A stretch of 64,000 nucleotides of DNA from Streptomyces mobaraensis NBRC 13819 = DSM 40847 (GTDB lineage Bacteria; Actinomycetota; Actinomycetes; Streptomycetales; Streptomycetaceae): assembly GCF_017916255.1 (NCBI RefSeq), contig NZ_CP072827.1:992001-1056000 (forward strand), given 5' to 3'. Positions 1 to 9,044 of the stretch are shown here, one piece after another (position 1 is the stretch's first letter; every line of letters begins with the position of its first letter). The notes beneath the pieces are model-generated. The model was not told where the DNA came from, did no database searches, and was given only the letters and a program-made list of their open reading frames with translations. The translations under genes were made by a program, and so were the position numbers.

Positions 1-404
1 GCCTGCGCGTCCCGCCGGGCGTCAACGCCGCCGACACGGCGAAGCTCCTCCGCGCCCACCTGGAGTCCCAGGTCCCGTGGAACGCCCGGGTGACCACGGA
101 ACTGGTCGGCCAGGGCGAGCCGTTCGCCGCCGACACCGCCAGCCCCGCGTACGTCTCGATGGCCGAGGCGATGCGCGTCGCCTATCCCGGCCAGGAGATG
201 CAGACCGCCGGCATGGGCGGCTCCATCCCCCTCTGCAACACCCTCGCCGCCCTCTACCCCGACACGGAGATCCTCCTCATCGGCCTCAGCGAGCCGGAGG
301 CCCAGATCCACGCGGTCAACGAGAGCGTGTCCCCGGAGGAACTGGAGCGCATGTCCCTGACGGAGGCCCTGTTCCTGCTGAACTACGCGGAGTCCCGGCG
401 GTAG
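1..404 (+). CDS. M20 family metallopeptidase (dipeptidase), C-terminal part
   Basis: The 5' end lies outside the window; the reading frame enters at base 3 and about 133 residues are visible. M20 peptidases are zinc-dependent di- and aminopeptidases with a catalytic domain and a lid domain. The visible part has the glycine-rich GMGGSIPLCNTLA stretch and a PEAQIHAVNESV ending, where the His matches the last metal ligand of the M20 dipeptidase family. The tail ELERMSLTEALFLLNYAESRR is the usual short C-terminal helix. The gene ends before a strong hairpin at 442-474. The family assignment is good; the substrate cannot be told. Confidence 0.85.
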   Translation, partial: LRVPPGVNAADTAKLLRAHLESQVPWNARVTTELVGQGEPFAADTASPAYVSMAEAMRVAYPGQEMQTAGMGGSIPLCNTLAALYPDTEILLIGLSEPEAQIHAVNESVSPEELERMSLTEALFLLNYAESRR

Positions 405-441
405 CCTGCCCTCCCAACACCGACTGAAGACGCTCGGCATT

Positions 442-474
442 GGGAGAACAGCTCGACGGCCGGGCTGTTCTCCC
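442..474. terminator. Bidirectional intrinsic terminator
   Basis: Perfect 11-bp inverted repeat, GGGAGAACAGC and GCTGTTCTCCC, around an 11-nt loop, followed by CTTTC on the + strand. It lies between the 3' ends of the rightward peptidase gene and the leftward toxin operon, so it can serve both. Confidence 0.8.
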
Positions 475-544
475 TTTCAATATCCCACCGGCCCGCCATG
501 GTCGTGCCACGGACCCTGGAATACCGATTGAACTTCGCTGCACG

Positions 545-949
545 TCAATCCTCAATAAGCGGATTGACAGGCGAGAGGAACGGATCCAGGCGAATCTGCA
601 CTTCCCCCCTCGCCATGACCCGGACACGGAAGGCCCCCTGACCCGGCGGATCGTCCATATCAGCCGAACGTTCATAGAGAAGACCCCAGGATCCGGGGAA
701 CCGAGTAGCGATGTGACGCAAGAGCTGGTCAATCTCCTCCGCTTCATCACGTCGACGATTCATCAAACCATTAATGAAGACGAAGTACTCCCCATTGTGC
801 TGACTGAGCCGGGCCTCGCCAGTCGCCCAGTCGACATCTTCGATGAAGCTCCTGAGCTGCACAATGCCTGCTTCCAGGCTCCCTGAGTCCGACTCCTCGG
901 GCGACTCGGAGATACCAAACCATCCGTGAAACTCATACACGTTCCTCAC
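545..949 (-). CDS. Imm7 family immunity protein
   Basis: A 134-aa acidic protein without signal peptide. The N-terminal HGWFGI motif, the central GLLYERSADMDD stretch and the C-terminal LDPFLSPVNPLIED block are the conserved blocks of the Imm7 family, cytoplasmic immunity proteins that neutralise the C-terminal domain of polymorphic toxins. It starts with GTG, which overlaps the toxin stop (GTGA), so it is the last gene of the operon and probably translationally coupled. The DNA is clearly poorer in G+C than the rest of the window (721-780 holds 27 G+C in 60), consistent with recent transfer together with the toxin tip. By position it should protect against the endonuclease-fold tip of the neighbouring RHS protein; that pairing is inferred. 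Confidence 0.85.
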   Translation of the reverse strand: MRNVYEFHGWFGISESPEESDSGSLEAGIVQLRSFIEDVDWATGEARLSQHNGEYFVFINGLMNRRRDEAEEIDQLLRHIATRFPGSWGLLYERSADMDDPPGQGAFRVRVMARGEVQIRLDPFLSPVNPLIED

Positions 950-3900
950 CCCAAAGGCGTAGTGTCGATAACCGGATCGATATTGTAACGTCGGCCATAC
1001 TCTCTCAGCTTGGCTATGACACCGGGACCAGGCTCACCTTCAAAATGAAAGTAAGGTTTGCGTCCGCTCTGTATTGCATGCTCGAAGGTCGCCTTGACCT
1101 GGTTCCTCAGGGCACTCCCCATCTGCATGCCGCCCGGCTTCGATTGCGCTACATACTCATCACTGACCGCATCGATCTCACGCCCCTTGGGGTCGTGCTC
1201 GAAACGGACGCGGGACTCTCCGCCAAGCCGTTCAGCCAAGGCATCTGCTGCCGGGTCAGGTTTCCTAACTTTTATCAGCTTCCCGAGCCCGCCGTTGTTC
1301 TCATATGGAGCCAAACCCAATGGGTCCGTCCACCGATGAGGGTTGTCGACATAGGCAACGGGATTCGGTGCCGCTTCCAAGCACAGCGGGTCCGGTGTGA
1401 AATATCGCCCCGTCTCCGGGTCGTAATAGCGATGAAAATTGTAGTGCAAGCCCGCTTCAGGATCGAAGTACTGCCCTGGGAACCGCAGTGGCGTGTAAGT
1501 CGAGCTGTCCGTCGCCCAAGCCGTAGTCCCCCACAGCGTGGCGCGCGAGCGCCAAGCCGTCGTGCCCGTCTCGTCGATGAGCTCCGTCGGTGTGCCGACC
1601 AGGTCGGTGACGATCGCGAAGAAGCGTCGGTCGATTTCGCGTTGGGGAGCCTCGGCCGCCGATATGCGCTCCGTTTGGGCGACGGGGTGGAGGCCGTCGT
1701 GGTCCCAGGTGAGGGTGACGGGGTTCGGCAGGTCCGTCGAGGTTGTCGTCTGCTCCGCCAGGGTCGGGCCGTCCCAGGTGAAGTGCACCTGTTCCGCGAC
1801 GTCGCCCGCCGGCGTCAGGCGGTGCTTGGCCGTGCGGCGGCCGAAGGGGTCGTAGAGGTAGCGCCACTTCGTGCCGTCCGGGGTGATGACCTCGGTCAGG
1901 CGGTCTTCCGCGTCCCAGGAGTAGCGCCACGTCTCCGGCTTCCGCGACAGGCGGGTCTTCTGGCGGACGACGACGCGGCCTTGGGCGTCGTGTTCGTAAC
2001 GGATCCGGCCCGCCCGGACGATGCGGGTGCCGGTGTAGGTGCGGGGGCCGTGGGCCTCCGCGCCCGGGTGGTCCGTGGGCCAGGATGCCTGCGTCTGGTT
2101 GCCCGCCTCGTCGTACGCGTAGCGCTCCGTCCAGCCCTGGGCGTGGACGGCGGTGACTCGGCCCGCCGTGTCCAGGTCGAAGGTGCGCGGCCCCGTCGTC
2201 GAGTCGGTGATGCCGGTGAGGGAGCCGTCCTGGCGGTAGGTGAAGGAGCGGTGCTGGAGGGGGTCGTTGTCGGGGGCGGACGTGAGGGTCTGTGTCGTGA
2301 GGCGGCCCGCCGCGTTCCAGGCGTGGGTCAGGGTCAGACCCTCGCCGAAGTGGCGCGCCACCTCGCGGCCCGCCGCGTCGTGTTCCATTGCGAAGGCGTG
2401 CCCGGAGGCGGTCAGTCCGGTACGTCGGCCCGCCGCGTCGTACGTCCACGTCGTCACCGCGCCCCCCGGCGTCACCCGCCGAGTGCGTCGGCCCAGCTTG
2501 TCGTAGGTGTACGACAGGGTCCGGCCATTCGCCGTCTCCGACTTGACCCGGCCCAGGCGGTCTCGGGAGTACACCAGCGTCACATCCGGACCGGCAGCCT
2601 CCACCAGGCGGCCCGCCGCGTCATGCGCATACGTGGTGACCTTGCCCGCCGCGTCCTTCCTGGTGATCCGTCCCACGGGGTCGTAGTGGTAGCCGATGGT
2701 CTCGCCGAGGCCGTTCGTCCGCTCGGTCAGCCGGCCCGCCGCGTCGTGCGCGTACGTCAGGGTGCGGCCGTCGAAGTCCGTCTCCGACGTGAGGCGTCCG
2801 GCCGGGTCGTACGCGTACGTCCACGTCAGGCCCTGGGGGTTGGTGACCGTCTGGAGCCTCAGTTCCGTGTCGTGGGTGAAGGTGTGGCGAACGCCGTCCG
2901 GGGTGGTGCGGGCGGTCAGGAGGTCGAAGTGGGTGTATTCGTTCCGCGTCACTCCGCCCAGGGCGTCGGTGTGGGTGACGCAGTTGCCCTCGCCGTCGTA
3001 GGTCCAGCTTTCCTCCGCGCCGTCCGGGTCCGTGCGGCGGGCGAGCAGGCCCTCGGTCGTCCAGGCGAGGCGGGTGGTAGCGCCCAGCGGGTCGGTGACG
3101 GCGACGGTGCGACCGAAGGCGTCCCGCTCGTAGCGGGTCGTTCCCCCGAGGGGGTCCGTCACCTCCGACGGCAGGCCCGCCGCGTCGCACCGCAGCCGGG
3201 TGACGTGCCCGAGCGCGTCGGTGACGGCTGTCAGGTGGCCGGTCTCGTCGTAGGCGTACCGGGTCGTGGCGCCGGAAGGGTCGGTCACCGACGTGCGGTT
3301 GCCCGCGGCGTCGTACGTCTGCCGCCACGTCGCGCCGCCGGGTTCGGTGATCGTCTCGGGGAGGCCCAGGGCGTTGTACTCGGCGGTGCTCTCGCTGCCG
3401 TCCGGGCGGCGCACCGAGAGCAGGTCGCCCGCCTCGTCGTAGGAGAAGGCGGTGGTGTGGCCCAGCGGGTCCGTGCGCGCGACGAGACGGTCCCGGCCGT
3501 CCCAGGTGAAGAGCGTCGTCGCACCCGTGGGGTCCGTTTCGGCCACCAGTCGTGAGCGTTTGTCGAAGACGTGGCGGCTGGTGTGGCCCAAGGCGCTGGT
3601 GAGGGTGGTGACGCGCAGCCCGGTCTCCGGATCCGGGTCGCCGTACTCCAGGGTGCACCGCAGGTGCCCCGCCTCGCCGGTTTCGTGTACGCAGCGGTCG
3701 CGGTCGTCGTACTCGTACCGGTAGGAGCGGTCGTTGCGGTCCGTCCAGGACGTGGGGCGGCGGCGGTCGTCGTAGGTGAAGCGGAGGGGCAGGCCGGAGG
3801 AGTTGACGACCTCTGTCAGGTTTCCGTCCGCGTAGCCGTAGCGCATCAGTTCCACGTCGCCCAGGTGCAGGGCCGTGACCCGACTGCCGTGGGTCGTGAT

Positions 3901-5721
3901 GCGGATGTGGTAACCGGCGTGGTGCGTGATGCCGGTGGGGACGCCCTCGTCCGAGTAGTCGAAGGTGATCCAGTGGCCGTTGCGGTCGGCGATCTGGTCC
4001 AGCAGGGATATCTCGTGCCGGTCGTCGCCGCATGGGATCGGGGCAGTGAAGTGCCAAGTGCGGTTCCCGCGCACGTCCGTGACGGTGTAGCCGCCCTCCT
4101 CCGTGGGCTCCAGAGGCCAGCGAGGGCCGTGTGACGGGAGGGTGGGGACGCCGGGGGCCGGATGGGGGTAGGAGAGGATCATGCCGTCCTCGCGGACGAA
4201 CACGACGCCCTTGGCGTCGATCTCCAGCCGCTGGTCGACCGTGCTCGACCAGGAGGGGCCGAACCAGTGGCCGGCGCGGTAGTCGGAGCCCACTCTTCGG
4301 GTGAAGGCCAGCGGGAGGGCGCCGGGGAGGCTGACGTCGGTCTGGGCGAGGAACATGTAGCCCGAGGCCAGGTCGACCGGGTCGGTTCCGCCGCAGTCGC
4401 GCTGACCGTCCTTCTTCGCCGCACCATGAGGGTCGTTGTTGAACTGCCCGCGGCCCGCGCCCGCTTCCCGCTCGGCTTCCTTGCCCAGCCCCCGGAGGCC
4501 CCGGGCGCCCGCCTCCTCCAGACCGTGCTCGGCCACGTTCACCGCCGCGCGCCGGGCCGCCGTCGCGCCGACGCTGGTCCCACCGCTGGCCAGGCCGGTC
4601 AGCACGTCGAAGCCCAGCCGCCCGGAGGCTTCGGAGGGATCCTTGCCCCAGCCGGTGCCCAGCAGGGACGAGGGTATCCGGTCGGGATGGTTGGCCAGGG
4701 TCATGATCCCTGCCCCCATATTGGTCATATGGGTCAGGTACTGCCCCGGGTGCGTGACGTTGTACGGGTCGATCGGCGCCACTGTCCGGACGAACTTCAC
4801 CGCGCCCGCGGCGCCCTTGGTCATACCGCCGGCGAAATGCGTCAGCTCGACGCCGGCGGCCGACTCGAAGTCGCCCAGGTTCATTTCCATGCGGTCGCTG
4901 AACGCCGGTTTCTTCGGGGCGTGGGCCAAGGCGCCCTTGACCGCCGCCGCCGCGGCTTCCGCCGCGCTGTTGCGCTGGGTACGGGCGTTGGTCAGCACCT
5001 CCTGCGCGTGCTGCATCTTGTCGGCACCCGCGTTCGGGCAGGAACCGGGCGGCGTCGGACGTGTTCCCGGGTCCTTGCCGCCGTCCAGCTTCGCGTTGTA
5101 TTCCTTCGCCGCCTTGTCGAACGCTTCGACCTGCGCCTTGTAGGCGTCGAACGCCTCCTTCTGCTCCCGCTTCCCCTCCTTGTAAAGGGCGATGGCCTCC
5201 TTCGCCTTGCCCTGAGCCCAGGTGACCGTTTCCGCGTACCGGGTCAGCGCCTTGGCCGCGTCCTCGCACGCCTTCGCCGCGTGGCCCCACTGCGGAGGGT
5301 GCATGGCGAACTTCTCGCGGAAGGCGTCCGCGCCTTTGCCCTTCCAGTGCTCGGAGTCCAGCCGGGACATGCCGTCCCGGACGCGTCCGAACGCCGCCGC
5401 GAAGTCGGACAGGTGGGATGCCGAGGAGCGGATCTTCCCCGGTTTCCCGTGGATCAGCTCATTGGCCTCCTCCGTCTCGCCCAGCTGCTGTTCGCTGACG
5501 TGGGCGCCCATCCGGGAGGCGAAATTGTCACCGAAGTCGTCCACGCCGTCGGCCAGGCCGTGCATACCCACCGCGTCGAGCCCGTCGCCGACCTCGTGGG
5601 AGACGTATCTGACGCCCTTGCCGACCTGCTTCTTGCCCTCGTCCCACAGCCCTTCTGCCTTGTCGCCGACCTTGTCGACGCGCTTCTTGAGCCCATGGCC
5701 GAGGTCACCCAGAAAACTCAT
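946..5721 (-). CDS. RHS-repeat polymorphic toxin with T7SS-type N-terminus and REase-fold tip
   Basis: A 1591-aa polymorphic toxin. Residues 1-220 form a helical T7SS-effector-like head with a WxG motif (W126, G128) and an Ala/Lys-rich coiled segment. A DUF6531 domain starts near residue 441 (DPVDLASGYMF). YD/RHS repeats fill about 560-1390, followed by an RHS-associated core (GLHYNFHRYYDPETGRYF) ending at DPLGLAP near 1472. The last ~119 residues are a restriction-endonuclease-fold toxin: EIDAV (D1517) and QSK (1526-1528) match the D...Q/ExK metal-site pattern, and RNQVKATFEHA and YFHFEGEPG match the Tox-REase-3-like group as I know it. It should be a contact- or secretion-dependent nuclease. 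ATGA overlaps the upstream gene and GTGA the Imm7 gene. The tip (949 to ~1300) is AT-richer than the RHS shell, as expected for an exchanged cassette. Confidence 0.9.
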   Translation of the reverse strand: MSFLGDLGHGLKKRVDKVGDKAEGLWDEGKKQVGKGVRYVSHEVGDGLDAVGMHGLADGVDDFGDNFASRMGAHVSEQQLGETEEANELIHGKPGKIRSSASHLSDFAAAFGRVRDGMSRLDSEHWKGKGADAFREKFAMHPPQWGHAAKACEDAAKALTRYAETVTWAQGKAKEAIALYKEGKREQKEAFDAYKAQVEAFDKAAKEYNAKLDGGKDPGTRPTPPGSCPNAGADKMQHAQEVLTNARTQRNSAAEAAAAAVKGALAHAPKKPAFSDRMEMNLGDFESAAGVELTHFAGGMTKGAAGAVKFVRTVAPIDPYNVTHPGQYLTHMTNMGAGIMTLANHPDRIPSSLLGTGWGKDPSEASGRLGFDVLTGLASGGTSVGATAARRAAVNVAEHGLEEAGARGLRGLGKEAEREAGAGRGQFNNDPHGAAKKDGQRDCGGTDPVDLASGYMFLAQTDVSLPGALPLAFTRRVGSDYRAGHWFGPSWSSTVDQRLEIDAKGVVFVREDGMILSYPHPAPGVPTLPSHGPRWPLEPTEEGGYTVTDVRGNRTWHFTAPIPCGDDRHEISLLDQIADRNGHWITFDYSDEGVPTGITHHAGYHIRITTHGSRVTALHLGDVELMRYGYADGNLTEVVNSSGLPLRFTYDDRRRPTSWTDRNDRSYRYEYDDRDRCVHETGEAGHLRCTLEYGDPDPETGLRVTTLTSALGHTSRHVFDKRSRLVAETDPTGATTLFTWDGRDRLVARTDPLGHTTAFSYDEAGDLLSVRRPDGSESTAEYNALGLPETITEPGGATWRQTYDAAGNRTSVTDPSGATTRYAYDETGHLTAVTDALGHVTRLRCDAAGLPSEVTDPLGGTTRYERDAFGRTVAVTDPLGATTRLAWTTEGLLARRTDPDGAEESWTYDGEGNCVTHTDALGGVTRNEYTHFDLLTARTTPDGVRHTFTHDTELRLQTVTNPQGLTWTYAYDPAGRLTSETDFDGRTLTYAHDAAGRLTERTNGLGETIGYHYDPVGRITRKDAAGKVTTYAHDAAGRLVEAAGPDVTLVYSRDRLGRVKSETANGRTLSYTYDKLGRRTRRVTPGGAVTTWTYDAAGRRTGLTASGHAFAMEHDAAGREVARHFGEGLTLTHAWNAAGRLTTQTLTSAPDNDPLQHRSFTYRQDGSLTGITDSTTGPRTFDLDTAGRVTAVHAQGWTERYAYDEAGNQTQASWPTDHPGAEAHGPRTYTGTRIVRAGRIRYEHDAQGRVVVRQKTRLSRKPETWRYSWDAEDRLTEVITPDGTKWRYLYDPFGRRTAKHRLTPAGDVAEQVHFTWDGPTLAEQTTTSTDLPNPVTLTWDHDGLHPVAQTERISAAEAPQREIDRRFFAIVTDLVGTPTELIDETGTTAWRSRATLWGTTAWATDSSTYTPLRFPGQYFDPEAGLHYNFHRYYDPETGRYFTPDPLCLEAAPNPVAYVDNPHRWTDPLGLAPYENNGGLGKLIKVRKPDPAADALAERLGGESRVRFEHDPKGREIDAVSDEYVAQSKPGGMQMGSALRNQVKATFEHAIQSGRKPYFHFEGEPGPGVIAKLREYGRRYNIDPVIDTTPLG

Positions 5722-6290
5722 CCGTGCTCCCCCGCCCCGGCGACGCGCTTCGCGGCCTCAGTCGCGCCCTCCAGCAGGTGGCGCCTTGTGTCGATGTGGT
5801 CCTTCGCCACGTCCTTGCCGGTACGCACCGCGTTGTCGAAGGCGTCCTCGAAGGACTTCTCGCTGTAGTCCACGTGGGCGAAGTTCCCGTGCTCGCGCAG
5901 TTCGTCCATCGACATCTTCTCGACCTGTTCGTCGGAGAGCGTCGGGTCCGCTCCGAACGCGGCCACTCCGACCTTGAGCGTCCGCTTGACGTACTGGTCC
6001 TCTTCGTAATAACTGCCGGCGGACAGCCCCACCCGGCGGGCGAACTGGTTCCCGTCGCGGACCAGCGACCGCACGCCCCACTCCCAGCGCTCGCAAAAGG
6101 ACTTCAGCGCGCTGGTCAGGCCGTCGTGACCCGTTTCCATACCGGTCATCCGGATGTCGGAGAAGCCTCGGCCCGCCGCCGACTCCCCGGCCATTCCGAG
6201 TTCCTTCAGCTCGGCGAGAGCGGCCGTGAGGCCCTGGGCTATCTGCCCCAACGCTTCCTGGTTCGCCGCCAGATCGGATCCGCCGCTCAT
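5718..6290 (-). CDS. Small partner protein of the RHS toxin (WXG100-like/T7SS operon protein)
   Basis: A 190-aa protein with no signal peptide or membrane segment, mostly helical and rich in charged residues. The N-terminal half (EALGQIAQGLTAALAELKEL) and the central ERWEWGVRSL segment look like the small helical proteins that precede long T7SS substrates in Streptomyces. Its ATG overlaps the stop of the SseB-like gene (ATGA) and its stop overlaps the toxin start, so it is made stoichiometrically with the toxin. A role as secretion partner or chaperone is inferred from context; I cannot name a Pfam family. Confidence 0.75.
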   Translation of the reverse strand: MSGGSDLAANQEALGQIAQGLTAALAELKELGMAGESAAGRGFSDIRMTGMETGHDGLTSALKSFCERWEWGVRSLVRDGNQFARRVGLSAGSYYEEDQYVKRTLKVGVAAFGADPTLSDEQVEKMSMDELREHGNFAHVDYSEKSFEDAFDNAVRTGKDVAKDHIDTRRHLLEGATEAAKRVAGAGEHG

Positions 6291-6709
6291 GCCGTCTCCC
6301 CTCCCGCGGTCGCCGGGACCGCCGCCTCGTCCGGTACGACACCTGCCACCGGAGGCAGGAAGAAAGGCGTGTCGCCGCCCATGTCCAGCGCCACGCCGGT
6401 CGGTTCGCCGACCGCCGGAATCACCACGTCCAGGAGGCGGGCGCCGAATGTCGTGACGTAGTCCACGGCCGCTTCACCGGGCCGGACCGCCACCCCGCAC
6501 GCATCTGCCCGAGCCATCACGAACCGGGCCAGGGCCGCCTCGTCGCAGAAGGCGTGGATCCACCCCACGTCCTCGTACGTCGCCGTCCACAATCCGCCGC
6601 GCTCGTCGAGCGGTACGACGACCGCCGACCTCCGGAAGGCCCCCACGACCTCCGCCGGTTCGACTTCGCCCGCGTACAACGCCGTTAACTGTTCACGCAG
6701 TGTCAGCAC
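6287..6709 (-). CDS. SseB-like domain protein
   Basis: 140 residues from GTG at 6709, chosen because AGGAGG lies 7 nt upstream; longer starts upstream lack such a site. The pattern VVVPLDERGGLWTATYEDVGWIHAFCDEAALARF is typical of SseB N-terminal-type domains found in actinobacterial T7SS/polymorphic-toxin operons. It is the first gene of the four-gene operon and ends with a 4-nt ATGA overlap with the next gene. In these loci SseB-like proteins are thought to act as accessory or secretion-associated factors; the exact role is unknown. Confidence 0.7.
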   Translation of the reverse strand: MLTLREQLTALYAGEVEPAEVVGAFRRSAVVVPLDERGGLWTATYEDVGWIHAFCDEAALARFVMARADACGVAVRPGEAAVDYVTTFGARLLDVVIPAVGEPTGVALDMGGDTPFFLPPVAGVVPDEAAVPATAGGETA

Positions 6710-6976
6710 ACCGATTCCTCCTGGCTCAGGACAATACCGTGTGCTCTGACGAGGACACATGGAGTATCCCATTCCCTTTGGGGTCGGGGGTCGGGGGTCA
6801 GGGGCTGAGAGCCGGGGGCCGTCGCCGTCGAATGCCTTCGGATCGACCGGCCTGTGATCAGGCACACGTTCATCGCCCCGCTGTCACATTCGTGCCGTCC
6901 GGCGCGTCAGTGTTCCGGTCGGGCAATCAGGCGGGCGTGGGATGAGGGAACGCCCCCGCGAGCGGAACGGCGAGGA

Positions 6977-7870
6977 ATGGACAGCGCGAACGACACCGAG
7001 TTTCTGGCGCGACGGTTCGAGGAGCACCGGTCGCATTTGCGGGCGGTCGCCTACCGGATGCTGGGGTCGCTCGCCGAGGCCGACGACGCGGTGCAGGAGG
7101 CGTGGTTGCGGCTGAGCCGGGTGGACGCCGGTGAGGTGGAGAACCTCGGGGGGTGGCTGACGACGGTCGTCGGGCGGGTCTGCCTCGACATGCTGCGCGG
7201 CCGTACGGCGCGGCGCGAGGAGCCGATGGAGGAGCGGCTGCGGCTGCCCGATCCGGTGGTCAGCGCGGTGGACGGGGTGGATCCCGAGCAGGAGGCGCTA
7301 CTGGCGGACTCGTTGGGGCTGGCGCTGCTGGTGGTGCTGGAGTCGCTCGCTCCGGCGGAGCGGCTCGCGTTCGTCCTGCACGACATGTTCGCCGTGCCCT
7401 TCGACGAGATCGGGCCGGTCGTCGGCCGTACCCCCGCCGCCGCCCGGCAGCTCGCCAGCCGCGCCCGCCGACGGGTGCAGGGCTCGGCGCCCGCCCCGGA
7501 TCCGGACCTCGGCCGGCAGCGCCGGGTCGTCGACGCGTTCCTGGCCGCCGCGCGCGGCGGCGACCTCGACGCGCTCGTCGACCTGCTGGACCCGGACGTC
7601 GTCGCACGCTCGGACGGCGGCGCCGCGCGGACGTTCAACGTCGTACGCGGCGCGGAGGCCGTGGCGCGGCAGGCGTCGCGGTTCGCCCGCGTCGCCGAGG
7701 CGGCACGCCCCGCGCTCGTCAACGGCGCGGCCGGAGTCGTCGCGACGGCGGGCGGGTCGCCGTTCTCGGTCATGGCCTTCACCGTCGTGGCGGACCGGAT
7801 CGTCGCCCTCGACATCCTCACCGACCCGGAGCGCCTGGCGGCACTGGATCTCGCGGTGCTCGGTCGCTGA
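6977..7870 (+). CDS. ECF41-type RNA polymerase sigma factor (SigJ-like)
   Basis: 297 residues from the ATG at 6977 (GAGG just upstream). Sigma-70 region 2 is at about 8-80 (RSHLRAVAYRMLGSLAEADD, QEAWLRL) and region 4 at about 115-165 (LAPAERLAFVLHDMFAVPFDEI). The extra ~115-residue C-terminus is a SnoaL/NTF2-like domain (VVDAFLAAARGGDLDALVDLLDPDV), which defines the ECF41 group. There the extension replaces a classical anti-sigma factor and controls RNAP binding in cis. ECF41 genes usually sit beside a carboxymuconolactone decarboxylase or oxidoreductase target; none is adjacent here. It diverges from the toxin operon across about 270 bp. Confidence 0.9.
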   Translation: MDSANDTEFLARRFEEHRSHLRAVAYRMLGSLAEADDAVQEAWLRLSRVDAGEVENLGGWLTTVVGRVCLDMLRGRTARREEPMEERLRLPDPVVSAVDGVDPEQEALLADSLGLALLVVLESLAPAERLAFVLHDMFAVPFDEIGPVVGRTPAAARQLASRARRRVQGSAPAPDPDLGRQRRVVDAFLAAARGGDLDALVDLLDPDVVARSDGGAARTFNVVRGAEAVARQASRFARVAEAARPALVNGAAGVVATAGGSPFSVMAFTVVADRIVALDILTDPERLAALDLAVLGR

Positions 7871-8122
7871 GAGGGCAGAGGGAGTGACTGAGGCGTCGGG
7901 AATTCACCCGGTCTGCTTGGCGGTGGGCGTGCTCACAGCCGACAGGGCCGATTCGGTGCCGACCGGCCCTGCCTGGCGGTGAAACGGATACCGTCTCCGT
8001 GGTCACCGGGGGTTCACGGGCGCGAGTTACGAGTCGGACGCGAGCCCTGAGACCGCGTTTGGGGTGTGTCATGTCCCGTTGCTGAAGCGTTCGTTGAGTT
8101 CAACGTGAGCGGTGTCGGGGGT
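7871..8122. other. Intergenic region after the sigma factor
   Basis: No credible gene. An imperfect hairpin (CAGGGCCG ... CGGCCCTG, about 7945-7973) could terminate the sigma-factor transcript. The right edge runs into the transposase relic. Confidence 0.4.
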
Positions 8123-8515
8123 GAGCATCCGTCGGACTTGACGGATGAGCAGTGGGGCACTGGTGGAAGCCGTTGCTCCCGCCGACGCGGGTAGGACGGA
8201 AGGGCGGCGGCGGGAGAAGCAGTTCGCGGCGGCGGATCGTCGACACGATCTTCTACGTGATGCGGACCGGGCGTTCCTGGCGGCAGCTGCCGGAGGACTT
8301 CGCTCCGTGCCGACGGTGTACTGGTGCTTCACGTGGTGGCACGACGACGGGACTGTTGAGCGCAACCATGACATCCCGCGCGGCACGGTCCGTGAAACTG
8401 ACGGCCGCGACGCGGAGCCGAGCACAAGCATGATCGACGCGCAGTCCGTCCGCACCGCCGACACCGTCCTCGCTGCCACCAGAGGGCCCGATCCTGGCCG
8501 TCGACGCGGCGTCAT
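8123..8515 (+). pseudogene. IS5-family transposase remnant, multiply frameshifted
   Basis: Only the N-terminal third of an IS5/IS1182-like transposase can be read, and only by changing frame twice. SDLTDEQW (8132-8155) is in one frame. KPLLPP ... RIVDTIFYVMRTGRSWRQLP (8152 to about 8300) is in a second. TVYWCFTWWHDDGTVERNHD and then MIDAQSVRTAD are in a third, up to about 8480. The DDE core beyond the first Asp is missing. It is a decayed, non-functional copy that marks an old insertion between the sigma factor and the immunity-like genes. No clear terminal inverted repeats were found. Confidence 0.8.
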
Positions 8516-8583
8516 GGTCCGCCGGCTCCCCCGGAGCCGTGCTGCTACGCGCTCCAGTCCACGACTGCTCGTGCGGCAATCCT

Positions 8584-8617
8584 CATAGACAGCCTGCCGA
8601 CATAGACAGCCTGCCGA
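8584..8617. repeat. 17-bp tandem duplication
   Basis: Two perfect adjacent copies of CATAGACAGCCTGCCGA at the right margin of the transposase relic, just before the 3' end of the CdiI-like gene. Probably debris of the insertion or a replication-slippage product. Confidence 0.8.
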
Positions 8618-8648
8618 CCCCTCGTCGGCGGCGACTGCTGTCGGCGAG

Positions 8649-9044
8649 CTACTGCGCCAAGAACGCCTCGACCTCGCGTTTCACAGCTGGCGGCACGTCG
8701 GCCAAGTCCGAGAGGATCATGCGGACCTCCCGCCCGAGTTCGGGGGCCTCCTTCCAGACATCCGCACTCCTGGTGAGCACGGCGGCCAGCAGATCGCCCT
8801 CGTACATGTCGCCTTCCGCCAGTGGATCGACCCGGAGGACCCCCACCGCCAGGGGCAGGAGATAGGCGAGGCCCACGTCTTGCCTGATCAGCAACCGCAT
8901 GTCCTCGACCGTCAGGCTGCCGATGGGCTTGCGCCGAAGCTCGCGCACGGCCGCCGTCAGCCGGGTCTCGCCGCCCGACGGGGCCGCCCAGCGGTCACGC
9001 TCAAGCTCCTCAAGGGAGCGGTCACGGTTCACGAGTCGAGTCAC
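8649..9044 (-). CDS. CdiI-type contact-dependent inhibition immunity protein
   Basis: 131 aa from GTG. The blocks SLEELERDRW, ELRRKPIGSLTVEDMRLLIRQDVGL, YLLPLAV and GDMYEGDLLAAVL are characteristic of the CdiI_3-type family annotated in Streptomyces as contact-dependent growth inhibition system immunity protein. It is cytoplasmic and all-alpha in appearance. No CdiA/RHS toxin is adjacent; the nearest toxin is the RHS gene 3 kb away, which has its own Imm7. It is therefore an orphan immunity gene, perhaps kept as protection against toxins of neighbours. Confidence 0.75.
   Translation of the reverse strand: MTRLVNRDRSLEELERDRWAAPSGGETRLTAAVRELRRKPIGSLTVEDMRLLIRQDVGLAYLLPLAVGVLRVDPLAEGDMYEGDLLAAVLTRSADVWKEAPELGREVRMILSDLADVPPAVKREVEAFLAQ

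Noticed and set aside
1045..3555. Long open frame on the + strand opposite the RHS gene
   Set aside because: It is the complement of the repetitive, high-GC RHS coding region, has Arg/Val/Gly-rich composition and no recognisable domain or ribosome site.
8069..8515. Minus-strand frame over the transposase relic
   Set aside because: It is a shadow of the relic; the + strand frames carry the transposase motifs.
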